A stretch of DNA of 64,000 bases from Duganella sp. BJB480 (GTDB lineage: Bacteria > Pseudomonadota > Gammaproteobacteria > Burkholderiales > Burkholderiaceae_D). A model generated the notes under the pieces. The model worked only from the letters and a program-made list of their open reading frames with translations. It was not told the origin of the DNA and made no database searches. The stretch lies in the NCBI GenBank assembly GCA_003416985.1, contig QVIN01000001.1, positions 372,001-436,000 of the forward strand, written 5' to 3'. Both the position numbers and the translations under genes were made by a program. The stretch's first letter is position 1. Every line of letters begins with the position of its first letter. Positions 9,064-17,454 of the stretch are shown here, one piece after another.

Positions 9064-10455
9064 ATGAGCAATTTAAAGATTTACAACACGCTGGCGCGTG
9101 ACAAGCAGACATTCGTACCCATCGAGGCAGGCAAAGTCCGCATGTACGTCTGCGGCATGACCATCTACGATTACTGCCACATCGGCCACGCCCGCATGAT
9201 GATGGCGTTCGACGTGATGTACCGCTGGCTGATGGCCTCCGGCTACCAGGTCACGTACGCGCGCAACATCACCGACATCGACGACAAGATCATCAAGCGC
9301 GCGGTCGAGAACGGCGAGACCATCTCGCAGCTGACCACCCGCTTCACCCGCTACATGGACGAGGACACCGGCGCGCTGGGCATCCTGCCGGCCACGCTGG
9401 TGCCGCGCGCCACCGAATACGTGCCGCAGATGCTGGCGCTGATCGAGACGCTGGAATCGAAGGGCCTGGCCTACCAGGGCGCGGACGGCGACGTCAACTA
9501 CGCGGTGCGCAACTTCCCCAACTACGGCAAGCTGTCCGGCAAGTCGCTCGACGACCTGCGCGCCGGCGAGCGCGTCGACGTCAACACCGGCAAGCGCGAT
9601 CCGCTGGACTTCGTGCTGTGGAAGGCGTCCAAGGAGTCCGAGCCGGACGAGGTCAAGTGGGATTCCAAGTGGGGCAAGGGCCGTCCGGGCTGGCACATCG
9701 AGTGCTCGGCCATGTGCTCGGCGCTGCTGGGCGAGCACTTCGACATCCACGGCGGCGGCGCGGACCTGCAGTTCCCGCACCACGAAAACGAGATCGCGCA
9801 GTCGGAAGGCGCGTTCGGCCACACCATGGTCAACTACTGGGTGCACAACGGCTTCGTGCGCGTCGACAACGAGAAGATGTCCAAATCGCTGGGCAACTTC
9901 TTCACCATCCGCGACGTGCTCAAGAAGTACGACGCCGAAGTGGTGCGCTTCTTCATCCTGCGCGCCCACTACCGCAGCCCGCTGAACTACTCGGACGCCC
10001 ACCTGGACGACGCCCGCGTCGCGCTGACCCGCCTGTACACCGCGCTGGACGGCGTGGAGGGCGACGGCGCAGCGCTGGACTGGAGCGAGCCGTACGCGGT
10101 GCGCTTCGCCGAGGCGATGGACGACGACTTCAACACGCCGGTGGCGCTGGCCGTGCTGTTCGACCTGGTGAGCGAGCTCAACAAGTCGAAATCGCCGGCC
10201 GTGGCGCGCCAGCTCAAGGCGCTGGCCGGCGTGATCGGCCTGCTGGCCCGCACGCCGCAGCAGTTCCGCCAGGCCGCCGTCGGCGACACCGACGCTTCCG
10301 GCGACGCCGCCATCGACGAGCAGATCGCCAAGCGCATCGAAGCCAAGAAGGCGCGCAACTTCGCCGAATCGGACAAGATCCGCGCCGACCTGCTGGCGGC
10401 CGGCATCATCCTCGAAGACAAGCCTGACGGCACGACCAACTGGCGCCGCGCATAA
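9064..10455 (+). CDS. cysS: Cysteine--tRNA ligase
   Basis: 463 residues of class I aminoacyl-tRNA synthetase. Cys30 of the zinc site in [11 protein letters not shown] is followed by the HIGH signature (residues 39-42, CHIGHARMM). KMSKSLGNF lies about two thirds of the way along, and [36 protein letters not shown] zinc and substrate motifs sit between. It charges tRNA-Cys in the cytoplasm. Its TAA stop overlaps the ATG of the next gene (TAATG), so the DNA glycosylase is translationally coupled. Confidence 0.96.
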   Translation: MSNLKIYNTLARDKQTFVPIEAGKVRMYVCGMTIYDYCHIGHARMMMAFDVMYRWLMASGYQVTYARNITDIDDKIIKRAVENGETISQLTTRFTRYMDEDTGALGILPATLVPRATEYVPQMLALIETLESKGLAYQGADGDVNYAVRNFPNYGKLSGKSLDDLRAGERVDVNTGKRDPLDFVLWKASKESEPDEVKWDSKWGKGRPGWHIECSAMCSALLGEHFDIHGGGADLQFPHHENEIAQSEGAFGHTMVNYWVHNGFVRVDNEKMSKSLGNFFTIRDVLKKYDAEVVRFFILRAHYRSPLNYSDAHLDDARVALTRLYTALDGVEGDGAALDWSEPYAVRFAEAMDDDFNTPVALAVLFDLVSELNKSKSPAVARQLKALAGVIGLLARTPQQFRQAAVGDTDASGDAAIDEQIAKRIEAKKARNFAESDKIRADLLAAGIILEDKPDGTTNWRRA

Positions 10456-11114
10456 TGGTCACCGCCAAGGATAACGAGGGCGCAGGCGGCCCGGTATCGG
10501 CCGTGCCGCCGTACTGGGAAGAGGCCAAGATCGAGCTCATGAAGCGGGACCGCATCATGAAAAAGCTGATCCCGCAATTTGGCGACCTGCACCTGGTCGG
10601 CCATGACGACCCGTTCACCACCTTGGCGCGTTCCATCGTCGGCCAGCAAGTGACCACCAAGGCGGCCGACACCGCCTGGAAAAAACTGCTCCAGGTCAGT
10701 CCGAAGTGCACGCCGGCGCAGATCATCAAGGCCGGCGCCGAGCAATTGGCGGGCTGCGGCCTGTCCAAGCGCAAGACCGAATACATCCTCGACCTGGCCG
10801 ACCACTTCAAGAACAAGCGCGTCCACACCAGCCAGTGGGACCAGATGGACGACGAGGCCGTCATCGCCGAGCTGGTCCAGATCCGCGGCATCGGCCGCTG
10901 GACAGCCGAGATGTTTTTGATATTTAATCTGCTGCGGCCCAACGTTTTGCCGCTCGATGACCCCGGTTTGATCCAGGGCATCAGCCAGAATTATTTTTCC
11001 GGCGAACCTGTCTCCCGCAGCGATGCGCGCGAGGTCTCGGCCAATTGGGAGCCCTGGCGCACGGTCGCCACCTGGTACTTATGGCGTAGCCTGGATCCGG
11101 TTGCTGTAGAATAG
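10455..11114 (+). CDS. DNA-3-methyladenine glycosylase, AlkA-like HhH-GPD
   Basis: 219 residues. IVGQQVTTKAADTAWKKL begins the HhH-GPD fold. The helix-hairpin-helix reads VQIRGIGRWTAEMFLIF, followed by NVLPLDDPGLIQG, which carries the catalytic Asp. The protein removes alkylated bases such as 3-methyladenine as the first step of base-excision repair. It sits between cysS and accA, as in many Burkholderiales, and overlaps cysS by one base. A later in-frame Met could be used, but the coupled start fits best. Confidence 0.88.
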   Translation: MVTAKDNEGAGGPVSAVPPYWEEAKIELMKRDRIMKKLIPQFGDLHLVGHDDPFTTLARSIVGQQVTTKAADTAWKKLLQVSPKCTPAQIIKAGAEQLAGCGLSKRKTEYILDLADHFKNKRVHTSQWDQMDDEAVIAELVQIRGIGRWTAEMFLIFNLLRPNVLPLDDPGLIQGISQNYFSGEPVSRSDAREVSANWEPWRTVATWYLWRSLDPVAVE

Positions 11115-11178
11115 ATGCTCTAATCGCTGAGCGAGGCAGGTTCGTGCCCGCATGGCTGAGAATAAACACGGAGGTACA

Positions 11179-12153
11179 ATGACCAAAACGACTTTCCTCA
11201 ACTTTGAGCAACCGATCGCCGAACTCGATGGCAAAATCGAAGAGCTGCGTTTCGTGCAGGACGATTCGGCTGTCGACATCTCTGAGGAGATCGACCGTCT
11301 GGCCAAAAAAAGCCAGCAACTGACCAAAGACATCTACGCCAAGCTGACCCCCTGGCAGGTCGCGCAGATCGCGCGCCACCCGCAGCGTCCATACACCATG
11401 GACTATGTGAACGAAATCTTCACCGACTTCCACGAACTGCACGGCGACCGCAGCTACGCGGACGACCTGTCCGTGGTCGGCGGCCTGGCGCGCTTCAACG
11501 GCCAGGCCTGCATGGTCATCGGCCACCAGAAGGGCCGCGACACCAAAGAGCGCGCGATGCGCAACTTCGGCATGCCGAAGCCGGAAGGCTACCGCAAGGC
11601 CATGCGCCTGATGAAGCTGGCCGAGAAGTTCGGCATCCCGATCTTCACCTTCGTCGATACCCCGGGCGCGTTCCCCGGCATCGACGCGGAAGAGCGCGGC
11701 CAGTCGGAAGCCATCGGCCACAACCTGTACGTGATGGCGGAACTGAAAGTGCCGCTGATCGCCACCATCATCGGCGAAGGCGGCTCCGGCGGCGCGCTGG
11801 CGATCGCGGTGGGCGACGCGGTGCTGATGCTGCAATACGCGACCTACTCGGTGATCTCGCCGGAAGGCTGCGCCTCGATCCTGTGGAAAACCTCCGAGCG
11901 CGCCGCCGACGCGGCCGAAGCGCTGGGTCTGACCGCGCACCGCCTGAAGGCCATGGGCCTGATCGACAAGATCGTCAGCGAGCCGCTGGGCGGCGCGCAC
12001 CGCGATCCGAAGCAGATGGCCACGCTGCTCAAGCGCGCGCTGGCCGACTCGCTGCGCCAGTTCCATGGCATGAAGACCAAGGACCTGCTGGAAGCGCGTC
12101 ACGAAAAGCTGATGAGCTACGGTAAGTTCAAAGAAACCACGCCGCAAGAGTAA
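11179..12153 (+). CDS. accA: Acetyl-CoA carboxylase carboxyltransferase subunit alpha
   Basis: 324 residues, the usual length for AccA. It begins [60 protein letters not shown] and [16 protein letters not shown] form the crotonase-like active site that transfers the carboxyl group from carboxybiotin to acetyl-CoA. This is the committed step of fatty acid synthesis, carried out with AccD elsewhere. The ATG at 11179 follows GGAGGT; the upstream extension to 11152 is not needed. Confidence 0.96.
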   Translation: MTKTTFLNFEQPIAELDGKIEELRFVQDDSAVDISEEIDRLAKKSQQLTKDIYAKLTPWQVAQIARHPQRPYTMDYVNEIFTDFHELHGDRSYADDLSVVGGLARFNGQACMVIGHQKGRDTKERAMRNFGMPKPEGYRKAMRLMKLAEKFGIPIFTFVDTPGAFPGIDAEERGQSEAIGHNLYVMAELKVPLIATIIGEGGSGGALAIAVGDAVLMLQYATYSVISPEGCASILWKTSERAADAAEALGLTAHRLKAMGLIDKIVSEPLGGAHRDPKQMATLLKRALADSLRQFHGMKTKDLLEARHEKLMSYGKFKETTPQE

Positions 12154-12173
12154 GCGCGCGGCACGACACCACG

Positions 12174-12200
12174 ACCGGGGGCGCTTGCCCCCGGTTTGCA
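12174..12200 (+). terminator. GC-rich hairpin between accA and tilS
   Basis: A perfect 9-bp stem, ACCGGGGGC (12174-12182) paired with GCCCCCGGT (12187-12195), has a 4-nt loop and is followed by TTGCATTTT. The T tract is broken, so it may be a partial terminator or attenuator. It ends only about 20 bp before the tilS start. Confidence 0.5.
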
Positions 12201-12214
12201 TTTTGGAGCAGCAA

Positions 12215-13627
12215 TTGAAGAAGCAACAGATCCCGACCTTGTCCTCAACCTTCGAACAAGCCGTCACGGCGGCGCTGGCGCAGCAGGGGCAGGGCGCTCC
12301 ACGCATGGCCGTGGCCCTCAGCGGCGGCCTCGACTCGTCGGCGCTGCTCCACCTGGCGCACGCCTACGCGCAGGCGCATGGCGTGGCCTTGTACGCCTTC
12401 CACGTGCACCACGGCCTCAGCGCCAACGCCGACGCCTGGCTGGCGCACTGCGAGCAAGCTTGCGCCGCGCTGGGCGTCACCTTCGAAGCCCGCCGCGTGC
12501 AGCTGGCCAACCAGCAGAAGAGCGGCACCGAGGCGGCCGCCCGCAAGGTGCGCTACGCCGCGCTGGGCGCGTTGTGCGCCGCGCACGAGATCAAGCTGCT
12601 GCTGACCGCGCATCATCTGGACGACCAGGCCGAGACCGTGCTGCTGCAACTGCTGCGCGGCTCCGGCCCGGCCGGCCTGTCCGGCATGGACGCCGCCAAC
12701 GCCGCGCCCGAGCTGCTGGCCAATCCCGGCCTGGTGATGGCGCGTCCGCTGCTGCCGGCCTCGCGCAAGCAGCTGGCCGCGTATGTGGCCGAACACAACA
12801 TCGCCTACATCAATGACGAGTCCAACGACGACCCGCGCTTCGCCCGCAACGCGCTGCGCCACAAGGTGATGCCGGCGCTGGACGAGGCCTTCCCCGGCTA
12901 CCAGGAACGCTTCGCGCGCAGCGCCCAGCACGCGCAATCGGCCCAGCGGCTGCTGACCGAGCTGGCGCAGCAGGATCTGGCGCTGTGCCTGGTCGACGAC
13001 TGCATCGACATCGCCAAGCTGCGCATGCTGAGCCTGGACCGCGGCTACAACATGCTGCGCCACTGGTTCGGCACACGCCAGCTGCGCATGCCGAGCGCGG
13101 CGTGGCTGGCCGAGATGGTGGCCCAGCTGCTCGAAGCGCGCGACGGCGCCCAGCCGCTGGTCACGCATCCCGACTGCCACGTCCGGCGCCATCGCGACCG
13201 TCTGCACATCACGCCCAAGCTGGCCGACCTGGAAGGCACGCGCGAAGACGAGTTCGACAAGACGCCGGGCACCACCTTCCACTGGAACGGCGAAACCGAG
13301 CTGGCCTTCCCGGCCTACGGCGGCGTGTTGCATTTCGATCCCGCCGGCGAAGGCGAGGGCGGCCTGGCCGCCGACTGGCTGCGCGGCCAGCCCTTGCTGA
13401 TCGAATTCCGCAAGGGCGGCGAGCGCCTCAAGCCGGCCCACAACCGGCCGACGCGCGGACTCAAGTATCATTACCAGGCGCTGGACATTCCGGCCTGGGA
13501 GCGCTCGCGCCTGCCCGTGGTCAGCGCCGGCAAGCAGGTGTTGTTCGCGGCCGGGGTGGGCATGGATTGCAACCATCTGGTCGATGAAGGCGCTTCACGC
13601 TGGCGCCTGCGTTGGCAGGCTGTATAG
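12215..13627 (+). CDS. tilS: tRNA(Ile)-lysidine synthase
   Basis: About 470 residues. The ATP-pyrophosphatase P-loop reads MAVALSGGLDSSALLHL, followed by HVHHGLSANAD and LLTAHHLDDQAETVLLQLLRGSG. These define TilS, which converts C34 of tRNA-Ile(CAU) to lysidine so that it reads AUA. The C-terminal domain (PLLIEFRKGGERLKPA) is also intact. I place the start at the TTG at 12215, because GGAG (12205-12208) sits 6 nt upstream; an ATG start is absent in this part of the frame. A non-ATG start fits a low-abundance modification enzyme. Confidence 0.88.
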   Translation: MKKQQIPTLSSTFEQAVTAALAQQGQGAPRMAVALSGGLDSSALLHLAHAYAQAHGVALYAFHVHHGLSANADAWLAHCEQACAALGVTFEARRVQLANQQKSGTEAAARKVRYAALGALCAAHEIKLLLTAHHLDDQAETVLLQLLRGSGPAGLSGMDAANAAPELLANPGLVMARPLLPASRKQLAAYVAEHNIAYINDESNDDPRFARNALRHKVMPALDEAFPGYQERFARSAQHAQSAQRLLTELAQQDLALCLVDDCIDIAKLRMLSLDRGYNMLRHWFGTRQLRMPSAAWLAEMVAQLLEARDGAQPLVTHPDCHVRRHRDRLHITPKLADLEGTREDEFDKTPGTTFHWNGETELAFPAYGGVLHFDPAGEGEGGLAADWLRGQPLLIEFRKGGERLKPAHNRPTRGLKYHYQALDIPAWERSRLPVVSAGKQVLFAAGVGMDCNHLVDEGASRWRLRWQAV

Positions 13628-13770
13628 ACAATCGGGCTCATGTGCCGAATTTTGTATGTAGATATGTCTATTCGGTATGACATTATGAGTTTTTTGACTT
13701 GTTATTTTGCAGTGCGGCATGTAGAGTTAAGGGTTCCATTTACCTTTATTTGAGCGGAAAACTCACTGTT

Positions 13771-15018
13771 ATGGCTTTAATCGTGCACAAATACGGCGGT
13801 ACGTCGATGGGTTCGACGGACCGTATCAAGAACGTGGCGCAGCGTGTCGCCAAGTGGCATGACGCCGGGCACCGCATCGTCGTCGTACCGTCGGCCATGT
13901 CCGGCGAGACCAATCGCCTGATCGCGCTGGCCAAGGAAATCCAGGCCCAGCCCGACCCGCGCGAACTGGACATGATCGCCTCCACCGGCGAGCAGGTGTC
14001 GGTCGGCCTGCTGTCGATGGCGCTGCTGGCGATCGGCAAAAAGGCCGTGTCCTACGCCGGCTGGCAAGTCGCGATTAAAACCGATTCCGCTTTCACCAAG
14101 GCCCGCATCCAGTCGATCGACAACGAGAAGGTCAACCGCGACCTGGACGATGGCAAGATCGTCATCATCACCGGCTTCCAGGGCGTGGACGACGACGGCA
14201 ACATCGCCACCCTCGGCCGCGGCGGCTCGGACACCTCCGCCGTGGCGATCGCCGCCGCGATGAAGGCCGACGAATGCCTGATCTTCACCGACGTCGACGG
14301 CGTCTACACGACCGACCCGCGCGTGGTGTCGGAAGCGCGCCGCCTGAAGGCGATCACGTTCGAGGAAATGCTGGAACTGGCGTCGCTGGGCTCGAAAGTG
14401 CTGCAGACCCGTTCGGTGGAATTCGCCGGCAACTACCGCGTGCCGACCCGCGTACTGTCGTCGCTGACCGACCCAATGCTGGACCTGGAAGTAGAAGCCA
14501 ACTCGGGCACCCTGATTTCGTTTGAGGAAGACACACACATGGAACAAGCAGTCATCTCCGGTATCGCGTTCAACCGCGATGAGGCCAAAATCACCGTGCT
14601 GGGCGTGCCAGACCGTCCAGGCGTGGCGTACCACATCCTGGGCCCGGTGGCCGACGCCAACATCGAAGTCGACATGATCATACAGAATCAGTCGGTCGAC
14701 GGTAAAACGGATTTCACCTTCACCGTCTCGCGCAACGACTACCAGCGCGCCATCGACGTGCTCAACAGCACCAAGGCGGAACTGGGCGCGGCCAGCATCA
14801 CCGGCGACGCCAAGGTCTCCAAGATCTCGGTGGTGGGCGTGGGCATGCGCTCGCACGTGGGCGTGGCCTCGCAGATGTTCCGCACCTTGTCGGAAGAGGG
14901 CATCAACATCATGATGATCTCCACATCCGAGATCAAGATTTCGGTGCTGATCGACGAAAAATACATGGAACTGGCCGTCCGCGCGCTGCACAAAGCGTTC
15001 GAATTGGAGAAGGCATAA
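13771..15018 (+). CDS. lysC: Aspartate kinase
   Basis: 415 residues. It starts MALIVHKYGGTSMGSTDRI with the aspartokinase KYGG nucleotide motif. FTDVDGVYTTDPRVV and LEMLELASLGSKVLQTRSVE-type segments follow, and two ACT domains make up roughly residues 265-415. It phosphorylates aspartate, the first step toward lysine, threonine and methionine, and the ACT domains normally confer feedback inhibition by lysine and threonine. No strong ribosome site is visible, only GAGCGG about 13 nt upstream. The extension upstream to 13699 is not plausible. Confidence 0.94.
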   Translation: MALIVHKYGGTSMGSTDRIKNVAQRVAKWHDAGHRIVVVPSAMSGETNRLIALAKEIQAQPDPRELDMIASTGEQVSVGLLSMALLAIGKKAVSYAGWQVAIKTDSAFTKARIQSIDNEKVNRDLDDGKIVIITGFQGVDDDGNIATLGRGGSDTSAVAIAAAMKADECLIFTDVDGVYTTDPRVVSEARRLKAITFEEMLELASLGSKVLQTRSVEFAGNYRVPTRVLSSLTDPMLDLEVEANSGTLISFEEDTHMEQAVISGIAFNRDEAKITVLGVPDRPGVAYHILGPVADANIEVDMIIQNQSVDGKTDFTFTVSRNDYQRAIDVLNSTKAELGAASITGDAKVSKISVVGVGMRSHVGVASQMFRTLSEEGINIMMISTSEIKISVLIDEKYMELAVRALHKAFELEKA

Positions 15019-15046
15019 ATTTTTCGAAAAATATCGTCGGGTAGCC

Positions 15047-15075
15047 TTGACCAAAGTGGTCTCGCTCTATACTAT
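15047..15075 (+). promoter_or_regulatory. Predicted promoter for tRNA-Ser
   Basis: TTGACC (15047-15052), a 17-bp spacer and TACTAT (15070-15075) lie about 55 bp upstream of the tRNA. An alternative -10, TATACT, overlaps at 15-bp spacing. The position between the lysC stop and the tRNA fits a separate tRNA transcript. Confidence 0.55.
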
Positions 15076-15090
15076 GACGGTCGTCTGCTC

Positions 15091-15106
15091 TAGCGCAGTT
15101 TGGTAG
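15091..15106 (+). other. tRNA D-arm-like remnant
   Basis: TAGCGCAGTTTGGTAG in the tRNA-Ser leader matches the D-arm pattern of tRNA-Pro-type tRNAs. There is no matching acceptor, anticodon or T arm, so it is not a functional tRNA. It may be a relic. Confidence 0.35.
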
Positions 15107-15132
15107 AAAAGACATAGTTGAGTGATCGACTA

Positions 15133-15225
15133 GGAGACGTGGCCGAGTGGCCGAAGGCACATCCCTGCTAAGGATGCATACGGCTTATACCTGTATCGTG
15201 GGTTCGAATCCCACCGTCTCCGCCA
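15133..15225 (+). tRNA. tRNA-Ser (anticodon GCT)
   Basis: A 93-nt gene including an encoded CCA. The acceptor GGAGACG (15133-15139) pairs with CGTCTCC (15215-15221), with discriminator G and CCA at 15223-15225. The anticodon stem CATCC/GGATG frames the loop CTGCTAA with anticodon GCT at 15167-15169, reading AGC/AGU. The long variable arm (about 15176-15196) and the T arm with GGTTCGAATCC are typical of class II serine tRNA. Confidence 0.96.
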
Positions 15226-15237
15226 GAACAAAGAAAA

Positions 15238-15269
15238 ATGGACTCCCCTGCGGGAGTCCATTTTTTTTT
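15238..15269 (+). terminator. Rho-independent terminator after tRNA-Ser
   Basis: A perfect 10-bp stem, ATGGACTCCC (15238-15247) with GGGAGTCCAT (15252-15261), has a CTGC loop and runs into nine T residues. An A-rich stretch before the stem makes it potentially bidirectional. Confidence 0.9.
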
Positions 15270-15276
15270 GTTCGGA

Positions 15277-15296
15277 CGGAGACGGTGGGATTCGAA
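15277..15296 (-). repeat. Inverted 20-bp copy of the tRNA-Ser 3' end
   Basis: CGGAGACGGTGGGATTCGAA is the exact reverse complement of tRNA-Ser bases 15203-15222 (T loop to discriminator). It begins 8 bp after the terminator. The segment that follows, to about 15420, is GC-rich with small inverted repeats such as TTTGCGCG-TGC-CGCGCAAA and holds no gene that I can support. Confidence 0.8.
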
Positions 15297-15424
15297 GGAT
15301 TTGCGCGTGCCGCGCAAATCCCCTCCGAATCGCCCAACTGCTGGCGCAACGCGCCAGCGCCGCGCGCCGAGGGCGCGCGACGTATGCGTCATCTAAATTG
15401 TGGCTTTGGGCGCGGCCGCAACGG

Positions 15425-15453
15425 TTGACTCTCAAAATCAGTTCGTGTTAAAT
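15425..15453 (+). promoter_or_regulatory. Predicted sigma-70 promoter of the SGNH esterase gene
   Basis: TTGACT (15425-15430), a 17-bp spacer and TTAAAT (15448-15453) form a good promoter. The last -10 base is also the first base of the 38-bp palindrome, so the predicted transcription start lies inside a repressor site. Confidence 0.6.
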
Positions 15454-15490
15454 TCGATGCAATATGGAAGCGCTTCCATATTGCATCGAA
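15453..15490. promoter_or_regulatory. Perfect 38-bp palindrome, LacI-type operator
   Basis: Nineteen bases on each side of 15471/15472 are perfectly complementary. The core TGGAAGCGCTTCCA (15465-15478) has the central CG flanked by complementary arms that is typical of LacI/GalR-family operators. It sits immediately downstream of the predicted -10, as expected for repression. The likely binder is the LacI-type regulator encoded at 17451-18554. Confidence 0.65.
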
Positions 15491-15628
15491 CAGGCGACGG
15501 ACAGCCATCCCAACGCAAGGCCAATGACAAGCCCGCAGCAATGCCTGGCCGCCGGTTGCGCGCCCGTGAGGGCGAGGTCGGCGCCGCCTGGGCTGGACCA
15601 ATCGAATCACCATGACACTGGAGGATGG

Positions 15629-16306
15629 ATGAGGATCAAAGAACTACTATGCGCGTTGCTCGCGGCCGCGGCGCTCCATGCTTCTGCGCAGCAAGCCGAA
15701 GACACGGCGCCAAACTTGCCGGAGCACTACGCCCAGCGCGTGGAGCTGTTCAACAGCGAGGCGCCTGGCAGCGGGCATATCGTGTTTCTGGGCGATAGCA
15801 TCACCGAAGGCGGCGCCTGGGGCGCCTTGCTGGGCGATCCGAGCGTGATCAACCGCGGCATTTCGGGCGACAACTCGTTCGGCGTGCTGAGGCGCCTCGA
15901 TGAAGTCGTCCGCCTCAAACCGGCCAAGCTGTTCTTGCTCATCGGCGTCAACGACCTCTCCAAGAACATCGCGCCGTCGGTCGTTACGGAGAATATCTCG
16001 GCGATCGTCAAGGCGGTCAAGGCCGCGTCGCCGGCCACGCGCATCTACGTGCAGAGCCTGCTGCCGGTCGATCCTGGCGCACGCGACTTCATGCGCCAGT
16101 TCGACAAGGGGCAGGATATCTTGGACATCAACGCCCATCTGCGCAAGGACGCCCAAGCCTTGGATTACACCTTTGTCGATCTATACGCCCAATTTGTCGA
16201 TGCGCGCGCAAGGCTCGATCCCCGATTCGGGCGCGATGGCTTGCATCTGAACGAAGCGGGCTACCGTCATTGGGTGGACTACCTGAAGACTACGCACTGT
16301 TTGTAA
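15629..16306 (+). CDS. SGNH/GDSL hydrolase, secreted
   Basis: 225 residues with a signal peptide (MRIKELLCALLAAAALHASA, cleavage near SAQQ). Block I reads IVFLGDSITEGG with the nucleophilic Ser, block III is LLIGVNDLSKN, and block V is DGLHLNEAGYRHW with the catalytic Asp and His. This is the full SGNH esterase set. Its place next to LacI and GH3 genes suggests that it removes acetyl or other acyl groups from plant polysaccharide. The ATG at 15629 follows GGAGG. Confidence 0.82.
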   Translation: MRIKELLCALLAAAALHASAQQAEDTAPNLPEHYAQRVELFNSEAPGSGHIVFLGDSITEGGAWGALLGDPSVINRGISGDNSFGVLRRLDEVVRLKPAKLFLLIGVNDLSKNIAPSVVTENISAIVKAVKAASPATRIYVQSLLPVDPGARDFMRQFDKGQDILDINAHLRKDAQALDYTFVDLYAQFVDARARLDPRFGRDGLHLNEAGYRHWVDYLKTTHCL

Positions 16307-16353
16307 TCGACGCATTCGGCGATGTTGGCGATGGTTGCGCATATCAATTTTCA

Positions 16354-16382
16354 TTGACAATAACTTTTCAACCCTTTTACAC
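16354..16382 (+). promoter_or_regulatory. Predicted promoter of the cupin-like gene
   Basis: TTGACA (16354-16359), a 17-bp spacer and TTACAC (16377-16382) lie 44 bp before the ATG of the next gene. The -35 is perfect and the -10 is moderate. No LacI-type palindrome is seen here. Confidence 0.5.
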
Positions 16383-16425
16383 TGGTTCGCCGGATAACAG
16401 GACCATGCGACCATGGTGAACCACG

Positions 16426-17454
16426 ATGCCTCAAGCTGTTCCACTGCCGCACGCTAAGCCGATACGCGAACTCCACGGCGTCGTCCCGGACGGCTTGACG
16501 GACGCCATCCTGACGTCGACGCAGCCGCTGGTGCTGCGCGGCCTGGCGGCCGCGTGGCCGATGGTGCGCGCCGCGCGAACCTCGCCGCAGGCCGCCGACG
16601 CCTATCTGCGGCGCTTTTACCGAGACGCCAGCGTCAACGCGATGCACGGCGCGCCCGATATAGGCGGGCGTTTCTTTTACAACGCCGACATGAGCGGATT
16701 CAATTTCACATCGGTGCGCGTGCGCTTCGACGCCGTGCTCGACGCGCTGCGCGACCACCTGGATGACAAGCAGCCGCCGGCCTTCTACGTCGGCTCGACC
16801 ACGATCGACGCCTGCCTACCGGGCTTTCGCGCGGAAAACGATATCGACCTGGGCACGCGCGATGCCCTGGCCAGCATCTGGGTGGGCAACCGCACGCGCA
16901 TCCCGGCGCACTACGACTTGCCGGACAACCTGGCGTGCGTTGCGGCCGGCCGGCGCCGCTTCACCTTGTTCCCGCCGGAGCAGCTGGCCAACCTGTACGT
17001 CGGCCCGCTGGACCTGACGCCGGCCGGCCAGGCGATCAGCCTGGTCGATTTCGCCGCGCCCGATTTCGCCGCCTTCCCCCAATTCGCCACCGCGCTCGAA
17101 CACGCGCAGACGGCCGAGCTGGAAGCCGGCGACGCGCTCTTCATTCCCAGCATGTGGTGGCACCACATCGAGGCGCTGGACAGCTTCAATGTGCTGGTCA
17201 ACTACTGGTGGCGGCAATCGCCCGACTATATGGACACGCCGGTCAACACGCTGCTGCAAGCCTTGATGACGCTGCGCGAACTGCCGCCGGCGCAGCGGCA
17301 GGCGTGGCGGGAGATCTTCCGCCATTACGTGTTCGACAGCGACGGCGGCGAAGCCGCTCATATCCCGCCGCATGCGCGCGGGGTGCTGGCGCCGTTCGAT
17401 GGCGACGCGGCCCGCAGGCTGCGCGCGCAGTTGCTGAATATGATGCGACGTTAA
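16426..17454 (+). CDS. Cupin-like (JmjC-type) domain protein
   Basis: 342 residues, no signal peptide. QPLVLRGLAAAWPMV at the N-terminus, then IPAHYDLPDNLACVAAGRRRFTLFPPEQ and GDALFIPSMWWHHIEALDSFNVLVNYWW, match the cupin_8/JmjC family. His-x-Asp (HYD) and the distal His of WWHHIE form a metal triad for Fe(II)/2-oxoglutarate chemistry. In TonB-receptor carbohydrate loci of gamma- and beta-proteobacteria such proteins recur beside transporter and hydrolase genes, with unknown substrate. It converges with the LacI gene, overlapping by 4 bp at the stops. Confidence 0.78.
   Translation: MPQAVPLPHAKPIRELHGVVPDGLTDAILTSTQPLVLRGLAAAWPMVRAARTSPQAADAYLRRFYRDASVNAMHGAPDIGGRFFYNADMSGFNFTSVRVRFDAVLDALRDHLDDKQPPAFYVGSTTIDACLPGFRAENDIDLGTRDALASIWVGNRTRIPAHYDLPDNLACVAAGRRRFTLFPPEQLANLYVGPLDLTPAGQAISLVDFAAPDFAAFPQFATALEHAQTAELEAGDALFIPSMWWHHIEALDSFNVLVNYWWRQSPDYMDTPVNTLLQALMTLRELPPAQRQAWREIFRHYVFDSDGGEAAHIPPHARGVLAPFDGDAARRLRAQLLNMMRR

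Noticed and set aside
15130..15435. Reverse-strand 101-codon frame containing RWDSNPR
   Set aside because: It is the antisense of tRNA-Ser and its terminator; this peptide is a well-known spurious translation of serine tRNA.
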